In this document: one piece after another, positions 1-6,156 of the stretch
Layout of the letters: every line of letters begins with the position of its first letter
Numbering within the stretch: position 1 is the first letter of the stretch
Assembly (NCBI GenBank): GCA_036563895.1
Contig: DATCLN010000221.1
Span: 1 to 12,698, forward strand
Direction: 5' to 3'
Length of the DNA stretch: 12,698 nt
Origin: ZCTH02-B3 sp036563895
GTDB lineage: Bacteria > Bacillota > Bacilli > Paenibacillales > Paenibacillaceae
The notes under the pieces: model-generated
Seen by the model: the letters and a program-made list of their open reading frames with translations, nothing else
Databases searched by the model: none
Told to the model about the DNA's origin: nothing
Made by a program: the position numbers and the translations under genes

Positions 1-7
1 CTACTGA
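1..7 (+). CDS. 3' end of an upstream gene, probably the partner MalF/UgpA-type permease (partial)
   Basis: Only a TAC-TGA (Tyr-stop) at 2-7 is visible, 22 bases before the next start codon. Sugar permeases of the MalF/UgpA type very often end in Tyr and usually precede a MalG-type permease like the one that follows, so the context favours a MalF-type partner. The sequence itself is too short to prove any coding frame. Confidence 0.3.
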
Positions 8-29
8 GCCCCGGGAGGACGAGGCGAAC

Positions 30-887
30 GTGCCGACGCAAACGCTGACCCTGAAGCAACGAAAGACCAACTGGAAAAAGCTGATCGTCACGCTGGTCAT
101 GCTGGCCTGCGGGGTCCTGTTTCTCATGCCGTTTTTCTGGATGATCTCGGCTTCCCTCAAATTCGAAAACGACGTGTTCACCTACCCGATCCAGTGGATT
201 CCGGAGGAATGGAACGCGGCCAACAACTACCGGAAGGTCTGGCTGGGCGACCACCCCTTCTGGCTCTACTATCTGAACACGATCAAGGTGGCCGGTCTCA
301 CCACCCTGACCTCCGTGACGGTGTCCGCGCTGGCCGCATACGGCTTCGCCAAGGTGCGCTTTCCGGCGGGCAAGTGGCTGTTCCTGATCGTGCTGGCCAC
401 CTACATGGTGCCCCAGCAGGCGATCCTCGTCCCGCAGTTCATCCTGTACCGGCAGCTGGGGCTGTTCGACACCCATTTCGGTCTGATCCTGCTCAACAGC
501 TTCAGCGTGCTTGGGACGTTCATGCTGCGGCAGTTTTTCATGACCGTCCACCAGGACTACATCGAATCGGCGAAAATGGACGGAGCCGGCCACTTCCGCA
601 TCTTCGCGCAGATCGCCCTGCCGCTCATCCGGCCCGCCGTCGCCACCTACGCCATCCTGCGGTTCATCTGGACGTGGAACGACTATCAGAACCCGCTCAT
701 TTTCCTGCGGACCGACCGGCTGTACACCCTGCAGCTGGCCATGCAGAAATTCGCCACCATCAACGGCGAGTACTACTCCCTGATCATGGCCGCCGCGGTG
801 TCCGCCATCGTGCCGCTGCTCATCGTGTTCGTCATCGGGCAGAAACACGTCATCGAGGGCATATCCTTGGGCGGCGTCAAGGGCTGA
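30..887 (+). CDS. Carbohydrate ABC transporter permease, MalG type
   Basis: Integral membrane subunit of a sugar importer, 285 residues, the usual length for this family. It starts with GTG at 30, with purine-rich ribosome binding sequence (GGGAGG at 13-18, GAGG at 21-24) upstream. The first membrane helix is about residues 18-40, and several further hydrophobic segments follow. The cytoplasmic EAA loop that contacts the ATPase is clear: YIESAKMDGAG around residues 177-187, followed by the I-x-x-PL element. The protein should pair with a second permease (probably ending at base 7), with the solute-binding protein downstream, and with an ATPase not present here; such importers in Bacillales often use a shared MsmK-type ATPase encoded elsewhere. 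The sugar cannot be read from the permease. The downstream degradative genes suggest uronic-acid-containing oligosaccharides (inference). Confidence 0.93.
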   Translation: MPTQTLTLKQRKTNWKKLIVTLVMLACGVLFLMPFFWMISASLKFENDVFTYPIQWIPEEWNAANNYRKVWLGDHPFWLYYLNTIKVAGLTTLTSVTVSALAAYGFAKVRFPAGKWLFLIVLATYMVPQQAILVPQFILYRQLGLFDTHFGLILLNSFSVLGTFMLRQFFMTVHQDYIESAKMDGAGHFRIFAQIALPLIRPAVATYAILRFIWTWNDYQNPLIFLRTDRLYTLQLAMQKFATINGEYYSLIMAAAVSAIVPLLIVFVIGQKHVIEGISLGGVKG

Positions 888-926
888 ACGGGTCCCGGCC
901 GGCACATGCGCGGTGTGCACAAGAAG

Positions 927-986
927 TCAAAAATTTTTGAAAAAAGTAATAGGATGCGCATGTAACCGTTTCAACCCGCTGATAAA
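927..986 (+). promoter_or_regulatory. Candidate regulatory region upstream of the solute-binding protein gene
   Basis: The 142-base gap between permease and binding-protein gene turns A/T-rich here. It holds a perfect 14-bp palindrome, TCAAAAATTTTTGA (927-940), and a 13-bp near-palindrome, TGTAACCGTTTCA (961-973, one mismatched pair). TTGAAA (937-942) is a possible -35, but no convincing -10 lies at the right distance (GATAAA at 981-986 is the best A/T hexamer). These could be sites for the response regulator, a LacI-type repressor or CcpA, and could give the binding protein extra transcription over the permeases. There is no direct support beyond the symmetry. Confidence 0.3.
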
Positions 987-1029
987 TTGAAGCTGAACAT
1001 CCAAACCTGCACGAATGAGGAGGGTTTCC

Positions 1030-2433
1030 ATGAAAAGGACAGTGTGGTTCGGTCTCGCCTGCCTGATCCTGGTGCTGGGCCTCTTGTCCGCATGCTCCGG
1101 AGGGGGAAGCCAATCGTCGCAATCTTCGCCAAGCCCGTCGGCAAGCAGCCCGTCTGCGTCTCCGTCTCCCTCGGCCAGCCAGCCGGCCCAGGAACCGGTG
1201 ACGATCAAGTTCCACACCCACGGCGTGGAACAGCAGTACAACTGGTCGGAAACGATCGCCGCCTTCGAGCAGAAATACCCGCACATCAAGGTGGACCTGG
1301 TCGTCCTGAGCGAAAAGGGCGACTCGCAGGAAGCGCTGCAGAAGCTGGACCTGGAAGCGGCCAGCGGCGCGCAGCTGGATGTCCTCATGTTCTCCGATCC
1401 CGCTTCCTACGCGCAGCGGGTGGGCATCGGCATGGTGGCGCCCCTTGACGAGTTCATCGCCAAGGAAGGTTTCAAGGTCGAAGAAGAATACAAGGTCAAC
1501 ACGACCCTGGACGGCAAGGTGTACGCGCTGCCCGGGAAATTCAACCCGTGGTACGTCCTGCTGAACAAGGACCACCTGGAAGCCGCCGGCCTGCCGGTGC
1601 CGAAGGACTGGACCTGGGACGATTTCGCCGAATACGCCAAGAAACTCACCACCCCCGAACATTACGGCACCTACTTCCACGGTCCGCAAAACGGCGGCTG
1701 GATGGAGTTCCTGAAGCTGCACCTGGGCAACCGCCTCAACGAGTCGACGGAGTTCCTGAAGCCCGACGGCACGTCCAACCTGGACAGCCCGCACTTCCGG
1801 AAAACCCTCGAGCTCAGATGGAAGATGGAAAAGGAAGACAAATCCGCCGTCCCGTACGCGGATATGCTGTCGCAGAAGCTCCACTACCGCACCCAGTTCT
1901 TCACCCAGGCGGCCAGCATGATCCTCATCGGCAGCTGGATGAACAGCGAGCTGGGCGGCACGGAGCAGAATCCGCTCAACCACCGCGTGGCGGTCGCGCC
2001 GTATCCGAAGAACGAGCCGTCCGATCCGATCGGCGTCACGCCGGTGACGACGGACTTCATGGCGGTGGCGGAGAAGTCGCAGCACAAGGAAGCGGCCTAC
2101 ACCTTCATCCGCTGGTACACCACGGAAGGGCTGGCCAACTACGGGCGCAACGTGCCGTCCTGGAACGGCGTGTCGAGCGACGCGCTGGAATCGATCATCG
2201 ACAAGATCCTGAGCGCTACGCAGAAGCCGGAACTGGTCGACAAGGAATCGCTCCTGTACACGCTGTCCAACTCCAAGTCCGGCATGATCGTCCCGCCGGT
2301 GTCCTACCAGTCGGAAGTCTACAAGGCGCTCAACGAAGAGTTCGAGCTGTTCATCCTCGGCGAGCAGGATCTGGATACGACACTGAGAAAAATGCAGGAA
2401 CGCGTGCAAAAGATCATTGATTCCAACAAATAA
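1030..2433 (+). CDS. Sugar ABC transporter solute-binding lipoprotein
   Basis: Extracytoplasmic receptor that captures the oligosaccharide and delivers it to the membrane permeases; 467 residues, family 1 extracellular solute-binding protein. I chose ATG 1030 over the in-frame ATG 1015 because AGGAGGG (1018-1024) lies 5 bases before it and overlaps the earlier ATG. The N terminus is a lipoprotein signal: MKRT, a hydrophobic core, then the lipobox LSAC with Cys22 as the lipidation site. A low-complexity Ser/Pro/Ala tether (about residues 23-56) follows, then the mature domain beginning around VTIKFHTHG. The binding domain has the usual family pattern: an early FEQKYPHIKVDLV strand, a later WTWDDFAEYAKKLT helix, and a C-terminal EAAYTFIRWYTT helix. 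It follows the permease gene by 142 bases and is probably co-transcribed with it. The ligand is not identifiable from sequence. Confidence 0.93.
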   Translation: MKRTVWFGLACLILVLGLLSACSGGGSQSSQSSPSPSASSPSASPSPSASQPAQEPVTIKFHTHGVEQQYNWSETIAAFEQKYPHIKVDLVVLSEKGDSQEALQKLDLEAASGAQLDVLMFSDPASYAQRVGIGMVAPLDEFIAKEGFKVEEEYKVNTTLDGKVYALPGKFNPWYVLLNKDHLEAAGLPVPKDWTWDDFAEYAKKLTTPEHYGTYFHGPQNGGWMEFLKLHLGNRLNESTEFLKPDGTSNLDSPHFRKTLELRWKMEKEDKSAVPYADMLSQKLHYRTQFFTQAASMILIGSWMNSELGGTEQNPLNHRVAVAPYPKNEPSDPIGVTPVTTDFMAVAEKSQHKEAAYTFIRWYTTEGLANYGRNVPSWNGVSSDALESIIDKILSATQKPELVDKESLLYTLSNSKSGMIVPPVSYQSEVYKALNEEFELFILGEQDLDTTLRKMQERVQKIIDSNK

Positions 2434-2459
2434 TCGGTCCGGCAAAAAAGCGGACGGGC

Positions 2460-2468
2460 TGGTACAAT
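2460..2468 (+). promoter_or_regulatory. Extended -10 promoter candidate for the two-component genes
   Basis: TGGTACAAT fits an extended -10 element (TG-N-TACAAT, with TACAAT at 2463-2468). No good TTGACA-like -35 lies 16-18 bases upstream, which an extended -10 can tolerate. A start site about 7 bases downstream (near 2475) would place the large hairpin at 2471-2517 almost at the 5' end of the transcript. This suggests the regulatory genes, and perhaps the enzyme genes behind them, can be transcribed separately from the importer. Confidence 0.45.
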
Positions 2469-2470
2469 AG

Positions 2471-2517
2471 AGACAAGCGAGGAACGGAACATCCGGATTT
2501 CCGTTCCTTGCTTGTCT
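2471..2517 (+). repeat. 19-bp inverted repeat (leader hairpin) before the sensor kinase gene
   Basis: The arms 2471-2489 (AGACAAGCGAGGAACGGAA) and 2499-2517 pair over 19 positions with a single G-U wobble (G2479 with T2509). The loop is 9 bases (2490-2498) and itself contains the palindrome ATCCGGAT. The 3' arm ends directly against the GGAGG ribosome binding site (2518-2522) of the kinase gene. There is no T tract on either side, so it is not an ordinary intrinsic terminator. It may be a 5' mRNA-stabilising stem, a structure affecting translation start, or a DNA operator just downstream of the promoter. Confidence 0.75.
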
Positions 2518-2531
2518 GGAGGCCTGGGAAC

Positions 2532-4562
2532 ATGACCCGTTGGATCAAAGCCGCAACGTCCCTGTCTTTTCGCCTCAAGCTGATGATCGCGTCGGTGGCC
2601 TGCATCCTGATCCCGACGTGCATCACCCTTTTTGCGTCCAACGCGGTTACCGAGAAAGCGATGCGGCAGCAGGCGCTCGACAACGCCCGCAGCACCCTGC
2701 AGCTGGTGGACGGCTACGTGTCCAACCTGCTGGATTTCATGCTGTACGTGGTCAACTACATCCAGGTGGACGCGGAGATCAACGTGGTGCTGCGGGAGCA
2801 GGCCCGGGAGCGGCCGGCCGGTACCGCTGCCGGAGGCGCCGCGGCGGAGCCCGGACCCGTTCCGTCGCCCGCCCCGGCCTCCTCACAAGAGTACAAGCGT
2901 TTCGTCGACGAGTATTACACCGTCATCAAGAAGCTTGACAACCTCTCAATCGCCGGAGGGGAGCAATACTTCATCACCATCCTGCTGCCCAACGGGAAGT
3001 CCTACACGAACTATCCGCTGGACGAGTGGGACCCCAACCGGTGGCGGGAAGAGCCCTGGTTCGGCCGGCTGCAGGCGCTGCGCGGGTTCGACACGTATTG
3101 GGTGGGGACGCAGCCCACCGTGTTCCGCACGCTCAAGAAAACCCACCCGTACCAGCTGTCCGTCGCCCGCCCCCTGCGCACCGCCAGCACGGAAATCTAC
3201 GCCTACGTCATCGTCACCGTGCTCGAAGACCAGATCAGCTACATCTTCCAGCGGCTGGCGGGCGGACAGGAGATCGCCCTGATCGACGACAGCGGATTCG
3301 TCCACTCCCATACCGATTCCGCCAAGATCGGCAGCGTCATGCGGGATCTGCCGTCCATGGCGTCCGGCTTTTTCCGGCTGGACGGCGAAGACTATCTGAT
3401 CGCCCGGGAAGACCTGACCTATGCCGATTGGTCCCTGGTGCTCCTGTCGCCCTACAAGGAAGCCATCGCAGGCGTGAACAACATGAACCGGGCCGTTTTC
3501 GTCTACCTGATCGCCTCCTTCCTCGCCTTCATGATTTTGCTGATCTTCCTCATCGGCACGTTCACGAAGCCGCTCAAGCGCCTCGGGCGTCTGGCGGAAA
3601 CCGTGCAGAGGGGCAATCTCCAGGTCCGGTCCCACATCCGGGGACGGGACGAAATCGGGTATCTGGGCACCTCCTTCGACCAGATGCTGGACCGGATCAA
3701 CGTGATGATCGCGGAGATCACGGCGGAACAGACCAAAAAGCGCAAGGCGGAGCTGGCCATGCTGCAGGCCCAGGTCAACCCGCATTTTCTGTTCAACGTG
3801 CTCAATTCCATCCGCATGAACATCCTGCGCAAGGGCGACCGGGAGAACGCCGAGGTCATCGGCTCCTTGTCGCGGCTGCTGCGGATGACCATCGAGCAGG
3901 AGCGGGAGCTCATCCTGCTGGGTGAAGAAATCGAGCTGGCCGCCCACTATGTGCGGCTCATGAACATGCGGCGCAGGGACAACGCCGAGCTGGTGCTGGA
4001 CATTCCCGAAGAAGCGCTGTCGCAGCCGGTGCCGCGGCTCATCCTGCAGCCCCTCATCGAAAACGCGCTGATCCACGGCCTGAAGCAGGGCGGAGGCGTG
4101 ATCCGGGTCAGCGTGCGGATGGCGCCGGACCGCATGGTGATCGAGGTGCGGGACGACGGAGCCGGCATGGATGCGGAAAAACTGGAACGGCTGCGGGCCG
4201 GCATCGCTTCTTCGTCCGGAACTTCCGCCGCTTCCGGTTTATCCGGCGCTTCCGGCTTCTCTGTCGCTTCCGGTTTCCCCGACGTTTCCGGTTTCCCCGG
4301 CGTTTCCGGCTTCTCCGGCCATTCCGGCTTCTCCGGCGCTGTCGGCTTCTCCGGCCCCCGGGAGCGGGACCGGGATGCCGAAAAACGGCGCGGTTTCTCC
4401 GGCATCGGCCTCACCAACGTGCACGAGCGCCTGCGTTTCATTTACGGGGGAGGCGCGGAAATGCGCATCGACGCCGAGAAACACCGCGGCACCACGGTGA
4501 CGCTGGTCATCCCCCGCGAGGAGGTGAGCGCGGTCCATGTACAAAGTCATGCTGGTGGATGA
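2532..4562 (+). CDS. Sensor histidine kinase, YesM family (HAMP / His_kinase / HATPase_c)
   Basis: Membrane sensor kinase of 676 residues that should phosphorylate the AraC-type regulator encoded next. ATG 2532 is chosen because GGAGG (2518-2522) lies 9 bases upstream; an earlier in-frame TTG at 2508 lies inside the hairpin. The order is: membrane helix about residues 17-35; a large extracellular sensor region to about 317; second membrane helix about 320-345; a HAMP linker to about 398; the His_kinase motif NPHFLFN with His418; then the ATPase domain with N box (IENAL, Asn511), G1 box DDGAGM (from Asp541) and G2 box GFSGIGL (from Gly621). Two oddities are visible. A Pro/Ala/Gly-rich stretch sits in the sensor domain (about residues 93-118). 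A run of seven hexapeptide repeats fills the ATP lid between the G1 and G2 boxes (residues 567-608). The 3' end overlaps the regulator gene by 26 bases. The ligand is unknown; in related systems the kinase senses the transported sugar or its binding protein. Confidence 0.93.
   Translation: MTRWIKAATSLSFRLKLMIASVACILIPTCITLFASNAVTEKAMRQQALDNARSTLQLVDGYVSNLLDFMLYVVNYIQVDAEINVVLREQARERPAGTAAGGAAAEPGPVPSPAPASSQEYKRFVDEYYTVIKKLDNLSIAGGEQYFITILLPNGKSYTNYPLDEWDPNRWREEPWFGRLQALRGFDTYWVGTQPTVFRTLKKTHPYQLSVARPLRTASTEIYAYVIVTVLEDQISYIFQRLAGGQEIALIDDSGFVHSHTDSAKIGSVMRDLPSMASGFFRLDGEDYLIAREDLTYADWSLVLLSPYKEAIAGVNNMNRAVFVYLIASFLAFMILLIFLIGTFTKPLKRLGRLAETVQRGNLQVRSHIRGRDEIGYLGTSFDQMLDRINVMIAEITAEQTKKRKAELAMLQAQVNPHFLFNVLNSIRMNILRKGDRENAEVIGSLSRLLRMTIEQERELILLGEEIELAAHYVRLMNMRRRDNAELVLDIPEEALSQPVPRLILQPLIENALIHGLKQGGGVIRVSVRMAPDRMVIEVRDDGAGMDAEKLERLRAGIASSSGTSAASGLSGASGFSVASGFPDVSGFPGVSGFSGHSGFSGAVGFSGPRERDRDAEKRRGFSGIGLTNVHERLRFIYGGGAEMRIDAEKHRGTTVTLVIPREEVSAVHVQSHAGG
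4230..4355 (+). repeat. Seven in-frame 18-bp tandem repeats in the kinase ATP lid
   Basis: Seven consecutive 18-base units encode hexapeptides of the form (A/V/H)-S-G-F-(S/P)-(G/V/D): ASGLSG, ASGFSV, ASGFPD, VSGFPG, VSGFSG, HSGFSG and AVGFSG. The bases repeat as well as the residues (core TCCGGCTTCTCCGGC with variants). The run stays in frame and ends 36 bases before the G2 box, which is itself encoded as GFSG (4392-4403). Related YesM-type kinases have a short lid at this point, so this is an expansion of roughly 40-50 residues. Confidence 0.9.
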
Positions 4563-6156
4563 CGACTACCCGGTGCTGGAATACCTGGCGGAATCGATCA
4601 ACTGGGAAGAGCTCGGCATGGCGCCGCCGACCCTGCATACGGACGGCGAAGAGGCCCTCGGCCACGCCATCGGCGACATGCCGGACATCGTCATTACCGA
4701 CATCGGCATGCCGAACATGGACGGCCTTGAGCTGATCGAACGGCTGCGGGAAATGAAGCCGGGCGTGCGCGTGGCGATCCTGTCCTGCCACTCCCAGTTC
4801 CATTACGCCCGGCAGGCCCTCAAGCTCAAGGTGCAGGACTATCTGCTGAAGGAAACGCTGGACCCGTCCGAGCTCGTCAAACTGCTGCTGCAGTTCAAGG
4901 AATCCCTGGACCAGGAGCGGCTTGCGGACCGGGAGCAGGAGCAGCTTCGGCACATCGTGAACCGCAACCGGGAAAAAATGAAGGAAACCTTCATCCGCGC
5001 CACCATCCACCAGCCGATCCTGCATCCGGAGGAATGGAAGCGGGAGCTTGTGTCCTTCGGCCTGTCCGCGGACGGCACGGCGCTTCTGCCGGTGCTTGCG
5101 CACCTGGACCATTTCACGCAGGCCCGGAAAAGGTTCCGGACCGAGGACGTGCTCCGCTTTGCCGTGCTGAACGTGGTGGAAGAGGTGGCCTCCGCGCGTC
5201 CCGGCGTCGCGTATTTTCCGTACAGCGCCAAACGGTCCTTTTTCCTTTTCGCCTTTGAACCGAGCCTCAAGATCAATCCTTACGACGAAGCGGCGTCGTT
5301 CGTCCGGCAGGTCCTGCAGGGCGTCCGGCAGTCCCTCAAGCTGTCGCTGTCGTTCATCATCGGCGATCCGTGCCGCTCCCCGCTGGAGCTCCAGAAAGAG
5401 CTTTCGGAGCTGCTCTTTTGCGAAGGGCAGCGGTTCTACCTGGAGGACGGCGCCGTGGTCAAGAAAGGCCATCCGCGCTACGCGGACGCCGACCTGTTCC
5501 GCGACTACGACCGGGCGCGGGAAGAGTTCCGGAACCTGCTGCTTGCGGACCGGCGGGACGACGCCCTGTCCGCCCTGGTCCGGCGCTGGATGACGCATTT
5601 CCGCGAACGCCCCCGGCCGCCGGAGACGATCAAGGACTGGGTGCTCAAGCTGCTTTTGGATCTGAAACTGAAGGTGCATTCCCTGCGGTTTTTCCAGGCT
5701 CCCTACACTGCGGAGGCCTTGCATCAGGAGATTTCGGAAATCGAATCCCTGTCGGAACTGGAAAACTGGCTGACCGCCCGTCTGCAGTCGCTGAAACCCG
5801 TCGTGAAGGACATCCTGCAGACCTGCGGCCGGCCGGAAATCATGCAGGCCTATCAGTATGTCGCCGCCAACCTGGACAAAAAGATAGGCCTGGAGGAAAT
5901 GGCGGCCCATTTGCACCTCAATCCCAGCTATTTCAGCCGCATGTTCAAGAAGGAGACGGGGGAGACGTTTACCGATTTCGTCATCCGGATGAAAATGGAG
6001 CGGGCCCGGGAACTGCTCGACACCACGGAATATCCGGTCGGCCGGATCTGCGACATGCTCGGCTACGACAACCAGAGCTATTTCATCAAAACCTTCAAAT
6101 CCGTCGTGGGCGTCACCCCGATGGAATACCGCCGGATCGGCGTGGCGGGCAAATGA
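4537..6156 (+). CDS. AraC-type two-component response regulator (YesN family)
   Basis: DNA-binding regulator of 539 residues, presumed partner of the upstream kinase. The receiver domain (about 1-120) has the acidic pocket VDDD (Asp8-Asp10), the phosphoacceptor Asp55 in ITDIGMPNMDG, Ser83, and the conserved Lys105 in DYLLKE. A long middle region (about 125-430) has no domain I recognise, as is common in YesN-type regulators. The C terminus (about 432-535) is an AraC/XylS double helix-turn-helix: IGLEEMAAHLHLNPSYFSR...F and the second motif VGRICDMLGYDNQSYFIKTF...GVTPMEYRR. The start is ATG 4537 with GAGGAGG at 4518-4524 (12-base spacing), inside the end of the kinase gene. It likely activates the importer and/or catabolic genes when phosphorylated. 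Its stop overlaps the next start (ATGA), so translation of the lyase gene is probably coupled to it. Confidence 0.95.
   Translation: MYKVMLVDDDYPVLEYLAESINWEELGMAPPTLHTDGEEALGHAIGDMPDIVITDIGMPNMDGLELIERLREMKPGVRVAILSCHSQFHYARQALKLKVQDYLLKETLDPSELVKLLLQFKESLDQERLADREQEQLRHIVNRNREKMKETFIRATIHQPILHPEEWKRELVSFGLSADGTALLPVLAHLDHFTQARKRFRTEDVLRFAVLNVVEEVASARPGVAYFPYSAKRSFFLFAFEPSLKINPYDEAASFVRQVLQGVRQSLKLSLSFIIGDPCRSPLELQKELSELLFCEGQRFYLEDGAVVKKGHPRYADADLFRDYDRAREEFRNLLLADRRDDALSALVRRWMTHFRERPRPPETIKDWVLKLLLDLKLKVHSLRFFQAPYTAEALHQEISEIESLSELENWLTARLQSLKPVVKDILQTCGRPEIMQAYQYVAANLDKKIGLEEMAAHLHLNPSYFSRMFKKETGETFTDFVIRMKMERARELLDTTEYPVGRICDMLGYDNQSYFIKTFKSVVGVTPMEYRRIGVAGK

Noticed and set aside
905..962. 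7-bp inverted repeat CATGCGC / GCGCATG in the permease/binding-protein gap
   Set aside because: Too short, with a 44-base loop; expected by chance.
961..974. Canonical CcpA cre site
   Set aside because: The half-sites are one base too close compared with the usual cre consensus, and the 3' half does not match in register.
1015..1029. ATG 1015 as start of the solute-binding protein
   Set aside because: It would place the ribosome binding sequence inside the coding region and add five residues before a standard lipoprotein signal; ATG 1030 fits better.
2471..2517. Intrinsic terminator of the solute-binding protein gene
   Set aside because: The stem is strong but is followed by GGAGGCC rather than a T run, and it lies downstream of a promoter-like element and against a ribosome binding site.
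2805..2888. Pro/Ala/Gly-rich stretch in the kinase sensor domain as a third tandem repeat
   Set aside because: Low complexity only; no repeating unit at the DNA level is visible.
5370..6152. Upstream extension of the lyase reading frame inside the regulator gene
   Set aside because: The frame is open but overlaps the AraC-type regulator, whose domains are clear. The lyase homology begins after the ATG at 6153, which shows the typical ATGA coupling.
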